Origin: Strigamia acuminata
Lineage: Eukaryota > Arthropoda > Chilopoda > Geophilomorpha > Linotaeniidae
Direction: 5' to 3'
DNA length: 64,000 nucleotides
Assembly (NCBI GenBank): GCA_949358305.1
Contig: OX442324.1
Location: forward strand, 124,001-188,000
A model generated the notes under the pieces. The model was not told the DNA's origin, did no database searches, and saw only the letters and a program-made list of their open reading frames with translations. Below are positions 1-10,807 of this stretch, one piece after another; position 1 is the first letter of the stretch; every line of letters begins with the position of its first letter. A program made the position numbers and the translations under genes.

Positions 1-583
1 GTTATTTTCCCCGATCCTATTTCCATCGAAAGGGGGAATTGTTGGTCAAAAATAGCCCAAAGTGTGTCGATGTGATATAGGATCACATTTGATCTTTTGT
101 TTATTAATTATCCAAGTGTATTTGTTGTGATAATTCAATTCTCGACTTCATTTATGATTATTTATATATTTACCTCGTTTTGTGTACTTAAGCATGGAGT
201 ACCATGCATTCTCTAGTTTTTTGTTTATGTAACGCCTAATTCCGACACCAGGTGTCATCCTTGTACTTTTCAATCATCCAAGATGGCCGCGCACACGGTT
301 TGGTGCTTGTCTGTTTCTCTCCACCTGGAAAATGGACATTTATGTAAGATTTCAATTCATTTCAGTAAAGTTTTATGTTTTTAGTGCATTGCATTTCATT
401 TAGAGCACCTTCTGTGCTGTTGACAATTAGTTTAGGCGCATATGAGTGGCATTAGGCCGCGCGCACTCGTCTCGGCAATTTGTAGCATCGTCGCTACGTC
501 CGTGTCAGTGACACGGCGCCCGCGCACGTTTCCACGCTTCGGTTTGCACCGAATTTTGCGCTGCTCTCCTCTGCTGCCCTTCA
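1..583 (+). mobile_element. 3' end of copia-type element X (starts outside the window)
   Basis: The first 39 bases match the 3' untranslated end of the other copia copies here (compare 1330-1375) and finish in a purine-rich tract AAAGGGGGAAT directly before an LTR. The LTR (40-583) then abuts internal copia A sequence. The bases after it, TCAAC (584-588), occur uninterrupted at the equivalent place in copy A2 (28138-28142). I therefore infer that X inserted into A1 with a 5-bp duplication whose left copy lies outside the window. Known of the family: Ty1/copia integrases make 5-bp duplications. Confidence 0.75.
40..583 (+). repeat. 3' LTR of copia X, about 544 bp
   Basis: It begins TGTTGG after the purine tract and ends TTCA. 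It aligns loosely with the A-family LTR through shared blocks. Perfect or near-perfect inverted repeats lie at 70-88 (ATGTGAT/ATCACAT), 192-207 (GCATGG/CCATGC), 244-256 (GACACC/GGTGTC), 404-418 (AGCAC/GTGCT), 482-497 (GTAGC/GCTAC), 500-516 (CCGTGTC/GACACGG) and 538-553 (TTCGGT/ACCGAA). A YY1-like AAGATGGCCGC is at 280-290. CCTCTGCTGCCC at 568-579 resembles the 3' end of tRNA-iMet. Confidence 0.8.
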
Positions 584-1158
584 TCAACACATGTTACGAC
601 AAAACGCACATTCGAGCCCTCACACAAGTTCTCCAGTACGTTGCTAACACCGTCGACTGTCGAATTGAACTTTCCAACTGTAATTCAAGTCAATTGTGGG
701 CTTTTACGGATGCGTCGTGGGCAAGCGATCTAACAACGTCCCTAAGTTTCGGCGGCTATATCAACTTTATCGGAAATGTGCCTATTGGCTGGTCGTGCCG
801 AAAACAGTCAACGGTCGCATGTTCTACTATAGAGGCGGAATTTCTCTCTCTAGTGGAATGTGTTAAAGAATCCTTCTGGCTCGACCACATTTACTCCGAA
901 TTTCCAGTTCTCAACCGACAATCCCGACCAATGATCTATTCCGACGCTCTCTCGGCTATCCAGTTTACTGAAAATGACGTGGAAAATTCCAAGACCAAAC
1001 ATATCCGCGTCAAATATCATTGGCTGCGAGAGTGGTATAAGGCGGGATGTTTCGACCTGCATAAAGTATCCGGTGAACAGAACATTGCGGACATTTTCAC
1101 CAAATGGCTTGGTTCCGAACGTTTGAAGTCGTTAATTGACAAGATCTTCCGACACTGA
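584..1158 (+). pseudogene. Copia A1, C-terminal RNase H part of pol
   Basis: The frame encodes the end of a Ty1/copia polyprotein: the RNase H motifs FTDASW, IEAEFLSLVE and SDALSAIQF, the conserved HIRVKYHWLREW block, and the terminal ADIFTKWLGSERL. RNase H removes the RNA strand during reverse transcription. Translation stops at 1156-1158, followed by about 200 bases of 3' UTR and a purine tract before the LTR at 1376. The apparent N-terminal extension of this frame (from 442) reads through LTR X and is not part of the protein. Everything upstream in the element lies beyond X, outside the window. The copy is almost identical to 28138-28713 (A2). Confidence 0.85.
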
Positions 1159-1375
1159 TTTCACCGTGACTTTATTGTGACTTTTCTTTATTTATTATCC
1201 ACGATTGTGAGGATCATCGAGTTCCAGTGGGAATATTCGGGCTTATGTAGCGTTCTTCAATTATAGTACCCGGCTCGATGATTCGATTTTATTATTTCTG
1301 TTTTATCTCTTATACACTGTAATTCCAGTATCTGTCCATTATTTCCCCGATTCTATTTCCATCGAAAGGGGGAAT

Positions 1376-1916
1376 TGTTGGTTTTGAGAAACCCAAATGT
1401 TTTATGTCGATGTGATATAGAATCACATTTTGATTGTTTAGTTTAATTATCTACATGTATTAATTCACATGTTTATTTACTTTGGTATTATGTTTGCTTT
1501 ATGCATTTAAGCATGAAGTATCATGCATTCCCTAGCTATATTTTTATGTTATCACATGTTTTATATTTATGTAATGCATAATTCCGACACAAGGTGTCGT
1601 TGCTTATGTTTTTCCCATCCAAGATGGACGCACACACGTCCGTGTGCTTTTTCCCACATCTCACCTTAAGAAAGGATTCAATTTGTAAGCATTTTATTAT
1701 TTATATTAAATGCCTATTATTTTAGAGTCTTTAGTATTGATTTATAGCACCTTCTGTGCTATTTAAGCGCAGATAAGCGGCATTTTGCCGCGCGCTTTGT
1801 TTAGAATCGGTCACGTCACATTTACGTTCGTGTCAGAGACACGACGCCGCCATTTTAGCTTCCACACTCGGTTATTACACCGAATTTGCGCCGCTTGCCT
1901 CTGCTGCTAATGTTCA
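1376..1916 (+). repeat. 3' LTR of copia A1, 541 bp
   Basis: It follows the purine tract ending at 1375, starts TGTTGG and ends AATGTTCA. It is nearly the same as 28934-29475. Inverted repeats: 1410-1428 (ATGTGAT/ATCACAT), 1511-1526 (GCATGA/TCATGC), 1585-1599 (CGACAC/GTGTCG), 1630-1647 (GCACAC/GTGTGC), 1746-1760 (AGCAC/GTGCT), 1777-1791 (GCGGC/GCCGC), 1829-1843 (CGTGTC/GACACG) and 1868-1883 (TCGGT/ACCGA). The end holds CCTCTGCTGCTA (1898-1909), similar to the tRNA-iMet 3' end. Confidence 0.85.
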
Positions 1917-2439
1917 TATCTAACCACAACCTTTATTATTTGCCCATTATTTGCGTACAAATTACTGGAAAAGCGGCGTATTCGACGGTCTTAATTCGTC
2001 AATACATTTTATGCCACGACTGTGACTTCCTCCTCAGCCTAGACATTTTGAACTCATACTCGTCTCAATTGCGTATTCATTTCATTATCGACGGTTCGAC
2101 GACGTTGTCTGCGGTTTGGTACCTGTTTGCGCGTTCACCCAACGTTTGCGCGTGTCCAGGAGAAGAAATATACTCTTCGTAAGTACGCCTAGCATATGAC
2201 GACATTTTCCCTAGTGAAGAGCGATATTTTCGTCTTAAATTCGAAGTATCAACGTTCGCCATTTTGTACGGCGCCCGAATTGAATCCTGCACCCATAAAA
2301 TACAGATTTCACGAATAGACCTAGCTACCACCCCCGGCAAAGTTTTAAGAGTTGCAGCGCCTGCGAACCTAAATTTTCTGGTTATTACAATCCCTGGAAA
2401 TTCTCAAATTTCCGAAACCATTGTTAAAAAGTCGACTAC
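1917..2439. other. Unassigned flank with a possible gypsy-protease remnant
   Basis: This is the sequence between the A1 LTR and copia C. On the + strand around 1960-2080 a short frame reads like the C-terminal half of a retropepsin (CDFLLSLDILNSYSSQL, recalling the usual D-x-[IL]-L-G-x-D-[FL]-L motif), but the glycine is missing and no catalytic aspartate is seen. It may be the target DNA of A1. Nothing else is recognisable. Confidence 0.3.
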
Positions 2440-4395
2440 GACGTGACAAAGGTTTGGCCCATGTGTCGTACAAATTCGACTCCTAATAACTTGGTTATTG
2501 GTCCTAAGTCGACAATCTCAAATTTACTGCTGATAAGTTGGAGTACTTGTGTCAAAATGCTCTTAGTCGAATAAAAAAGAACGATAACGTCCACGTAGAC
2601 GAGCATTACAGCAGATTTGCCAAACACGTAGACACAGTTGCAGGCAGGCAGTTTGCGGAATCCCAACGCTCTCAACGTTTCATCCAATTTTTCATACCAT
2701 TGGCGACCCGACTGGTGTAATCCATATAACGACTTCGTAAGTAACCAAACATTTTCCGGGTCGTCGCACATTGCGCCAGCAGGAATGCGCATGTAGATTC
2801 GATGTTTAAGCTCCCCATATAGGTAGGCGCATTTCACGTCCAGGTGAGTGTCTTGCCAGCCTTTCAAAACAACGAGGAGGCAAAAGAAGAAACGAATTAG
2901 AACAAAGTTTACGACAGGGCTGAACACTTCGTCGAAGTCAATTCCGATGGTTTGACGAAAACCCTGTGCTACTAATCTCGCGCGGTAACGATTGATCTTT
3001 CCCGTCGCGTCGGTTTTTAGTTTAAAAATCCATTTACAGCCCAATATTGTCGTATTAGGCGGCTTTGGTACTTCCTGATACACCTCCCTTTTCTTGAAGG
3101 TTCCGAGTTCCTCATCAATGGCTTTGCGCCATTTCGGAGCATCAGGAAATTTCCTTACGTCGGAATAACTGGACGGTTCACGACGGCATAAATGGATAAT
3201 AGGTCGTACCGGTGGTGGAACCGGAGGCAATTGATATTCTATGTTGCCGAAAAAGAATAGGTTATCATCATAGAGAATGCTTTTGTTATCACAGAATTCC
3301 CGAATATCCGGCTTAGAGCGCAATCGAAGACCAGGTCTCGGAAAGTAGTAAACGTCGATTTTCAGCTGTCCAGGGATCTGATTCTTGCGCAAATGCTCCT
3401 CCCGTTTCCAATGACTACAAGGGCCGGTGCCACCAACATATCGCCATTTATAAGGAGTGGTGGCAAGGGTAACATTGGTCAGAACCCCCTCATGCGATGA
3501 AGTCGGCACTGTTGGGGGACGATGAGATGCACCAGAACCACGACGTGCCGACACAAAATGGCCTGGAGAGCCCGGAGGTGAGCCAATTGGAGTATGTGTG
3601 GGCGATGTTAAGACAGGCGACGGAATCGGGGTCACTGCCCGGGTCGCTTCCACTGGCGGAGGAGGCATGAAAGGTGGTGGGAGAATCCGGCCCTTTGCAC
3701 CAGGCGCCGAATCGTCCGAATCGCAATCAGAGGACGAGCCTTCATCTTCAGAGTCCGATATCTTAGATGGCCAATCTGAATAATCCACGCGGTCATCAAA
3801 ATTCACACTTGGTGTCTTCGTATGACCGGTTTCCGCGGCTATATCTTCAGCGAAAGATGTTTGCCGACGTGAATTATGGCTTGATCGTCGAAAAGATTGT
3901 TTTTCATCAATCTGCACATGGATAGTTTCTACGACTTTATCGTCAATGGGGTTCCAAACGCGGTATCCTCTTGTTCCTGTCGCATAACCGACGAGAAATC
4001 CTTCCTAAGCCCGAGATTCAAATTTACTTCTGCCAGGGGCCGTATAATGCACCCAGCATTTTGATCCGATCTTGCGAAGGTGTCTAAGAAAGAGAGCTCG
4101 TCGGCGCCAGAGAATGTATGGAACTTCATTGTTTAGTCTGGAATGAGGACTCCTATTCTTGACGTATGCAAAATTGACGACTATCTCGGCCCAAAGTTCG
4201 AGAGGAAGTTGGGTCTCGTCCAAAATTGCACGCATATGGTCGGCCATTGTCCTATTTATGCGTTCGGTCGTTCCATTCATCTGAGGGGATGCGGGATTGG
4301 TCCTCTGCGCTTGAATTCCAGAATCATTGAGATATTTGGTGAATTCATTGGAAATAAATTCCCCGCCTCGATCAGTCCGTATGGCTTGGTTGTGT
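2440..4395 (-). pseudogene. Copia C, integrase to RT fragment
   Basis: The minus strand encodes, in order, integrase from RTDRGGEF through the glutamate motif region (NGTTERINRTMADH), the GYRVWNP block, a charged and proline-rich linker, and RT (CKWIFKLK, YRARLVAQGF, CAYLYGE, SLYGLHQSGRQWY). Gag and protease (right side) and the end of RT and RNase H (left side) are absent. The frame is broken by a TAG at 4005-4007 where relatives have tryptophan (RAW-EGF), and the RT metal-binding box reads YVDV instead of YVDD, so the enzyme is dead. It is the same clade as A, B, H and I. Both ends are ragged breakpoints without LTRs; the right edge is estimated at 4390-4400. Confidence 0.85.
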
Positions 4396-4531
4396 GCAGG
4401 GATTATTACTAACATAGTTTCTAAGAGCGAACTAACATCGCAACACTGCACTCAGTTGCGATTATTCAGTACGGAAAGTGTTTTTGGAGTAATTTATGTG
4501 AAAAGTGCTATTTTGTACAACGGAAAACGCA
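4396..4531. other. Junction and short leader before copia D gag
   Basis: These are about 135 bases between the end of recognisable copia C and the first likely methionine of D gag. No LTR or primer-binding site is visible, so D has lost its 5' end here or C was joined to it by recombination. Confidence 0.4.
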
Positions 4532-4972
4532 ATGGAATCGGACAAACTCGAAAGGAAAGTGACATTGCTAAATAGGACAAATTACGACACGTGGAAACAG
4601 CAAATGAAGGTTTTGCTGATGCACCACGGCTGCTGGGCCTTCACCGACGGTTCAGAAGAAGCTTTGGCACCCGGAGCATCGTGGCGCGATCGTTCCGATT
4701 ACAAGCTGAGAAAAGGACGCGCATTTAGCCTAATTTATTATTCCATAGAGGAACAATACCACGAGTTGTTAAGTGGAATAGAAGACGCGAAAAAGGCGTG
4801 GGACACACTAAAGGCGAATTTCGAACCGGTCTCACGTGCACGGATAATACGTCTATTGGACGAATTCTTCAGCTTGAAGTATGATCCAACGACAGAGACA
4901 ATTGGAGTTTTTGTAGCAAAAATCAGGAATGCGGCGAAAAAGTTAGCGGATGTGAAACACAAGTTGGCACGA
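4532..4972 (+). pseudogene. Copia D, N-terminal gag
   Basis: The frame starts at MESDKLERK (an in-frame upstream methionine at 4505 is less likely). It shows the copia gag layout: TNYDTWKQQMKVLL near the start, a LIYYSIEEQYHELL block, AKKAWDTLKANF, and a basic RARIIRLLDEFFSLKY segment (UBN2/retrotrans_gag type). Gag forms the particle that packages the element RNA. The homology ends near ADVKHKL, where foreign sequence begins; gag resumes at 8455. About 100 residues are missing or displaced between the two parts. The lineage is distinct from A, B, C, H and I. Confidence 0.8.
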
Positions 4973-5019
4973 TTAAAATCTCCTGGTGTCAAATTCGACT
5001 GATCTTGACGAGGAGGTTG

Positions 5020-5505
5020 TGCATTTTTATTTCTATATCTAGAAATAGGCGTCGAAGGAGTGGGACTAAAATTATTTAATCTTTGGCTGGCTGGGGAATT
5101 AGGATGCTCCGACGTAGCACGACGTGCGTGCACGAAATCTAATACTTCGGTCAAAGATCTAAATTGGTTTGGGTTCAAACCGTGATCCTGACAAAATAAT
5201 AGACCGCCTCGGCCTAAATGAGAACCTTCAGGAATGCATTCCTCTTCTCCAGGCGGAGTGGGTTCACGTGGAATCCTATTTTCACCAGATGGTCCGGCTG
5301 TTTCATTTGAAACGCCATTGTGGACCGCGTGGTTTCCCACTTCTTCCATTCCAGTAGGAGCAGGTACAAACCCGGATAGATTCATTCCACCGGTCAAACA
5401 AGTTCTTTCCTTACCGCGGGTGTTCATGTGATGCTGGTTACTAGTCATAACTAAACTTAAACTAAGAAAATTTCCTAAGTCTGAGAGATAACGATGAAGC
5501 TGCAA
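5020..5505 (-). pseudogene. Possible gypsy gag N-terminus
   Basis: The minus-strand frame begins near MTSNQHHMNTRGKERT and is rich in proline, serine and glutamate (EPTPPGEEECIPEGS), with a later HARRATSEHPNSPASQRL segment. Gypsy gag proteins often start with a similar MxTRG motif, but I see no capsid or zinc-knuckle signature. The frame runs on into the antisense of D gag, which is not coding in that direction. The call is tentative. Confidence 0.3.
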
Positions 5506-6205
5506 ACGTTCAGGAGGGTCGCAAACGAAGCAGTGGTCACACTATTCGAAAGGAAGTATGGGTACTTTAATACACCTCTCTGATTGGTCAAGTATCAACG
5601 CTAATCTCGCGAGAGTCCAATCTCATCCGAGATTGGTGGAAATCACTAAGTTCGTGGAACCTTAATCTTGTCAGATTTCAGTGTTATGACGTAGTCACAA
5701 ACAATATGGATACTTTTCAAAGTACTCTAAAACATTATCAAATTTATTTAATAAAAATGACCATTCTATGAGAATTTTAAAGTATTAAAACCCACAATTT
5801 TAATAAAACGCGTCGAATCGTTTGAATCGACGGCTTTTCTGCACAACCTGGTTGCTAGGCAACACAACAGCGAGAATTTCTTTCGCTAAATTTGAATGGT
5901 ATTCCATTCTTAAAATTCGATTCCAAGGTCTTGAAATCATGATTTTTAACCGACATTTTAATGTAGGTCAAGTCTGTAAAATAAGGTAAACCATTTTGAA
6001 ATAAAATATAAATTTTAATTCCTTCGAAAATGTCAATTTTCTGTCTAATTTATTTGGGCAAATAAATTTAGGTTTAACTTGAAGTCTCAAGCAAAATACA
6101 TATAAAAGAATATTCTAAAATTAAAACAACTGTTAAATTGATAGAATTCTTTAAGAATTCCATCAAAAGTCAACTTTTCAAAGTTAGGCCCGACCGCGTG
6201 GTTTT

Positions 6206-6480
6206 GTCAGATTGTTAGGTTATGCGGACATTTCCAAACCTCTGGTGAATTTAACCAAAAAGGATGAAAAGTTTGACTGGGGGCCACCCCATGATAAAGC
6301 ATTCCACACGCTTCGAACAGCATTAGTAACAGTGCCGGTGTTGGCGCATCCAAATTTCGCTCAGCCCTTCATGATTTCAACTGATGCAAGTGCATATGGT
6401 TTAGGAGCAATTCTTAAACAAAAAGTCAACAACCAAGAGCGTGTTATCGCGTATGCAAGTCGTTTAATGAGCACAGCTGA
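6206..6480 (+). pseudogene. Gypsy RT connection / RNase H fragment
   Basis: The frame reads YADISKPLVNLTKKDEKFDW, then FMISTDASAYGLGAIL and VIAYASRLMSTAE. These are the RT thumb/connection and the first half of the RNase H of Ty3/gypsy polyproteins (the TDAS aspartate is the first catalytic residue). It is cut off right after the STAE motif by the repeat at 6479. Nothing else of this element is recognisable on either side. Confidence 0.85.
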
Positions 6481-6528
6481 ATTCTTTGCAGCCTTATCTC
6501 GGTAGAACCTCCACTTGTGACGATTCTA
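6479..6528 (+). repeat. 50-bp direct repeat, copy 1 (copy 2 at 6662-6711)
   Basis: The two copies differ by one base (GAATTC/GAATTT start) and contain CTTATCTCGGTAGAACC. A related inverted segment AACCGAGATAAGC lies near 6791-6803. The first copy begins exactly where the gypsy RNase H homology stops, so this may be the terminus of an inserted element. Confidence 0.6.
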
Positions 6529-7168
6529 ACGAGATTCCTATAAAAAGAAGAAAAACATTAAACAAAACATGGGTTCTGTCACACAAAAAATTTCATTTGA
6601 AATTTTATTACCGTAAGCACATTTCCGAATTCTCATAAATACACAAACTCAAAATTCAATTGAATTTTTTGCAGCCTTATCTCGGTAGAACCTCCACTTG
6701 TGACGATTCTACTTTTGGCTGATTTAATAGCCATTTAAAATAGATAAATAATCGGTTTAAACAAGACGTTGCTAGGAGTAGCAACAACCTAACCGAGATA
6801 AGCTTACAGAAGTCTGTGTAAAAATAGGAATTCATGACTGAGCAGAAATAACTTACAGTTTTTAGTGTGACATAACATATTTATTACTGAATAATAACAA
6901 TAACAAAAATGGTGGGTTCTTGACGCGTGTAAACGGCGGCATCAACTGGTTGAGGATCCGGGCGAAGCCAGAGGGATACGGCTGACTTGCGGCATCGTCA
7001 CAAATATCGCTACGGAGACGTATTTGGTCCGCAGCATCGATTATCTAAATATGCGAAGAGTCCTACGCATAAACAGGAATATTCGGCAGAATATTCCATT
7101 GTTTCAAATGAATAAAAGTCAAGTGATTAAAATAATACAACAAATGAATTGTTATATAAATATTAATT

Positions 7169-7700
7169 GGGCGGGGACCGTCACGACAATTGAGAGAACG
7201 TCGCGGGAGTTGTTGAGACTCCATCCGCCAGCATGCCTTACGACGACAAGATCTCGTGATCAGGCGCCGAGTATTTAATTGTACGCTTTAGTTCGCTATC
7301 GGTGGTACCAACCACCAGGTAAACATTTCTATGGACTTACCGGGTTTAAAAGATATTGCCAATACAGGATTACCAATGCCCGAGTAATTTGTTTAACACA
7401 GTGTTGTTCAACTCCTGTTCACGGGTTACTAACCCGGAGGGTACGATGGGGCGGGGACCGTCACGACGGTCGAGAGAACCATCGCGGGAGGATTTGACTC
7501 CTCCATCCGCCAGCATGCCTTACGATGGCGGGATCCAATGATCGAGCACCGGGTAAAATATTATTTGGCCACTGCCGTTGGATTACCATTATCCAGGTAG
7601 TTATTTATCGCAACATCTTGAAGATATTACTCACGGGCTACCAACCCGGCGTGTTACCTGTGCATTAGGCCTTTACCGACTTTTAACGAGCGGAAGGACC
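7169..7700 (+). repeat. Two diverged tandem units of about 280 bp
   Basis: GGGCGGGGACCGTCACGAC starts at 7169 and again at 7448. The downstream blocks CCATCCGCCAGCATGCC, a CCAGGTA motif, and ACGGGYTACYAACCCGG recur in the same order in both units. Function unknown; no ORF is convincing. Confidence 0.65.
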
Positions 7701-8402
7701 AATCGTAGAAAGACGGGAACCTGCGTGGGCTGTTTACAACAACCATCCTGCAGCGGACTGTGGCCAGTTAGCTGAGGGACCTACTTTCATTTAGCAAGGT
7801 CGTACTGTATACGACCGTTATATTAAGCCACCGTACGAAGTCCTACTGTCCCGTAGAACAGCTGGCTAACGTTACGGGGCCATTTCATGCGAATGCATGT
7901 CTATTACCGGAGTTAGCCTTCCCGAAATAGCCCTACAACAGCAATAACAAATAGTAATGAATACTAACTGTGGAGAGCTGAGGTGGCCTGATGTGTCGAG
8001 AGAATAATGAAATCAAACGATAACAATTCAACTACAGACAATATACAAGTTCAGTTATCAAGCCAGGGGGGTGAGAGGTTGAGAAACTGGAGCTTATATA
8101 GTTCTGTAGAACTACTAGATTGGCGACAGCCAATCAGCCTACGAATCGGTGGATTCGTGGGTCATTAGTCCGGACCTAATATATGACTATGTCCAGATGG
8201 GCCCAGTTGGGGTCCGAAAGGGTCCGATTGGTTCCCTTTAACAGGTAAGTAATGTGGATATTGATTCGATAGAATCAACATCATCAAGTAATTAATACTT
8301 AATTCATATTGAATAAAATAGTTATATTTTATTCACCGTGTCCAAGTAATAATTTATTACGCTTTTTAGTTTCGTCGAGTTTGAATTACGCGCGTTTGTT
8401 AA

Positions 8403-8415
8403 ACAGCGCCATCTA
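8403..8415 (-). promoter_or_regulatory. CTCF-like motif
   Basis: The minus strand reads ATAGATGGCGCTG, which fits the insect CTCF core YAGRKGGCGCY. Binding is inferred from the motif only. Confidence 0.4.
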
Positions 8416-8454
8416 TTGTGAACATTGATAAATACTGATTTGTAATCATCACAC

Positions 8455-9924
8455 AGTGGCAGAAATACTAGAGGAAATTTCAGAGGGAACACGACCGGGT
8501 CAACGGGACGGGGGCCGTGTTTCCGGTGTAATCAACACGGACATTGAGCCAAGGATTGCACAGTTCAATTGCAATTGGCACCGAACAGTAATATGAAATC
8601 AAATACAGTCGAGGAGCTCGATTCCAACATGTTAGATGTTGGATTCCTCACGGAATTGAGCGAACAGGAAATGTTACAGTGCAGCCAAGCCAGCAATTGC
8701 TGGATTTATGACACAGGAGCGACAGGACACTTCTGTAAGGACAGAAATCAATTTCATAATTTCAAGGAAATGACTGGAACAATTAGCCAAGCAGATAAGA
8801 AAACTCTCATCAAAATACAAGGAGTCGGGGACGTCTGCATTATGTGTGTAGTTGGGAACGACACAATCCCAATAACACTCAAAAAGGTCTACTATGCGCC
8901 GGATTTGCGAAGAAATCTCATGTCGGGGCCGTGTATTGACGAGGCTAGATGCAGAGTTGCCATAGGAGCGGGTCTGGTGAAAATATACGATCCGCAATGG
9001 AAGAGACAACTGATGGAGGCAGTTAAAAAGGACAGACTCTACTATATCAAACTAAGTGATCAAAAACCAGATATTGAAAAGTTAAAACAAAAGGAAAACA
9101 ACAAAGCCAATACGAGCGAGGAAAAGAAACAAGAATCGTCCGACGGCAGGAGAACCAAATCAAATCCAGAAGAGGCAAGATTGTGGCACGAACGATTAGG
9201 ACACATTCATTTCCCAAGTGTGCAAGGGATGAGCAAAGGTGACGCCGTGATCGGTTTACCACTATTGGATGTTCCGATAACGCAGTGCGATGTCTGCGAC
9301 TTGGCGAAGAAGAAAGCCGTCTCTCACAAGTCTTTGCCGGGGATTAGATCAAAAGGACCACTAGAACTCCTACACATGGACGTATGTGGAGCGTTTTCGA
9401 CGGAAACTCTCTCCGGAAACAAATATTTCCTTACAATAACGGATGACTATTCTCGCTACTGAACCGTTTATTTAATGAAAAGAAAAGATGAAGTATTCGA
9501 TTTGTTTCGGAAACACGCGAAGAGGATCGAACGACTACTGGGGAAATCGATTCTGGCTATTCGCACGGATAACGGCATGGACTTTTGCTCCAATAAATTT
9601 GGGGAATACCTCGAAGAGCAGGGGATCATTCACGAGCGAACTAATGCTTATACCCCCGCCCAGAACGGCGTTTCTGAAAGACTTAACCAAACTTTGGCGA
9701 ACGGGATGCGTGCTCTCATTTACGACGCACAGATGGAACACAGATTTTGGGGAGAAGCCATCCTGACGTTCAATTATTTGAGAAACAGAATAGCTAAACT
9801 TAACTCGGAGAAGACGCCGATGGAGCTGTATTATGGTCGCAAGCCGTCACTCCGACATTTGAGAAAATTCGGAAGTCTCTGCTTTGTGCAGAAGAGAGTG
9901 CGAGACGGCAAAATCGACAACAAA
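8455..9924 (+). pseudogene. Copia D, gag C-terminus, protease and integrase N-half
   Basis: The frame resumes with an RGN-rich stretch and a zinc knuckle CFRCNQHGH-x-AKDC. It continues with the protease motif YDTGATGHF, the pre-integrase HHCC region (LWHERLGHIHF, QCDVCDLAKKK), integrase LLHMDVCGAF, RTDNGMDF and NGVSERLNQT (D,D,E), and the block SLRHLRKFGSLCF. Two in-frame TGA codons, 8545-8547 in the zinc knuckle and 9460-9462 in the integrase, both stand where family members have tryptophan. The element is cut by gypsy E after codon DNK. The same frame continues without shift at 62714 on the far side of E. Confidence 0.9.
9921..9924 (+). repeat. Target-site duplication CAAA of gypsy E (partner 62710-62713)
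   Basis: CAAA directly precedes the left LTR and directly follows the right LTR of E. Removing E plus one copy restores the D integrase frame. Four-base duplications are usual for gypsy elements. Confidence 0.9.
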
Positions 9925-10750
9925 TGTCGTGATCCGACTTTGTGGGAATAATCTTACTTACTTTGCAAGTACTTGAAATATTGTGTAATTATTAATTCTA
10001 ATAATCACACAGTCGAATAAAAGATTAAAAGATTTTATTTAAAATACTTAAAAGAAAATTACAAATTAATATTATTGATCTAATTTTAATACTGGTCTTG
10101 GTCTCAGGTCCGTTGGCTGCGGACACGATTGAATGCTGAATTTTAGGGTTAAAATTCAGACTTCTATCTTGGCTTTTTTGTTGTCTGTCGTCTAGGCGTC
10201 GAACAATGTTCCACGTGGTAAGCGTGTCGTCTGTTGTTCGATATCGCGAATGGCGATGAATATTTCCCTTCGGGAGTCTCCGGATGGAAAATAAAATGTT
10301 CTTTAGTATAAATATACAGCGGAATCTCCACTTGTATATTCTAATTGTTTAGTCCTACTTTCTGACTCGACGGGCATCAGTCTCGGTCACTCCTGGTGTA
10401 TTCACGCGAGGCTTGATCGTTGAGACGGTGATGGTTGTCGATTGAGGTAGGTAGTTGAAGTCCCGTCTTTGAGTCAAGTCGCTCTATTTATTTCCTCTCC
10501 ACACGTGACAGGAACCAGAAGAAATTAACATAATTTCTTTTGTCAAATCCGCTAGTCATGTGCGTAGGAGGAGAAAACGGGGTCAGTTCGTTGACCTAGG
10601 GTCAAGTGGAAGGCGGTAGAAACTCTCCCCCATTCCACGAAACAGCTAATTGGTGGATGAGTAATATTTTCTAATTTTATTCCACAGCAAAAGATGAATT
10701 GAATATAATTTTACAAAGAAATAAAGTAGTGTCTATTTAGGATCACCACA
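9925..10750 (-). repeat. 3' LTR of gypsy E, 826 bp
   Basis: On the plus strand it starts TGTCGTG and ends ATCACCACA. The purine stretch GAGAAAGGGACG precedes it on the minus strand (10751-10762). Compared with the partner at 61891 it has eight extra bases near 9975. Confidence 0.9.
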
Positions 10751-10807
10751 CGTCCCTTTCTCAGCGAGGGTGTACGAAGTCTTCGTAAACTTCTCGCGAA
10801 TATTCAT

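Larger units (their letters stand above)
4973..8454. mobile_element. Composite transposon scrap inserted in D gag
   Basis: This 3.5-kb stretch separates the two parts of D gag. It contains a minus-strand gag-like ORF, a plus-strand gypsy RNase H fragment, a 50-bp direct repeat, a 280-bp tandem repeat, an inverted repeat GGTCGTA/TACGACC at 7798-7816 and a CTCF-like site near the right end. The pentamer TGGCA stands at both borders (near 4966-4970 and 8456-8460) and could be a target duplication, but the ends are not TG...CA, so this is weak. I cannot reconstruct a single element. Confidence 0.5.

Noticed and set aside
442-583. N-terminal 47 residues of the open frame 442-1158
   Set aside because: They read through the LTR of element X; the homology to copia starts at 583.
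7169-7816. tRNA gene or CRISPR-like array in the repeat region
   Set aside because: The units are about 280 bp and diverged, with no short repeats and spacers, and no cloverleaf with A and B boxes is seen.
4966-8460. Calling the D gag insertion a single LTR element by its TGGCA borders
   Set aside because: Ends are not TG...CA, no matching LTR pair is visible and the contents run in both directions.
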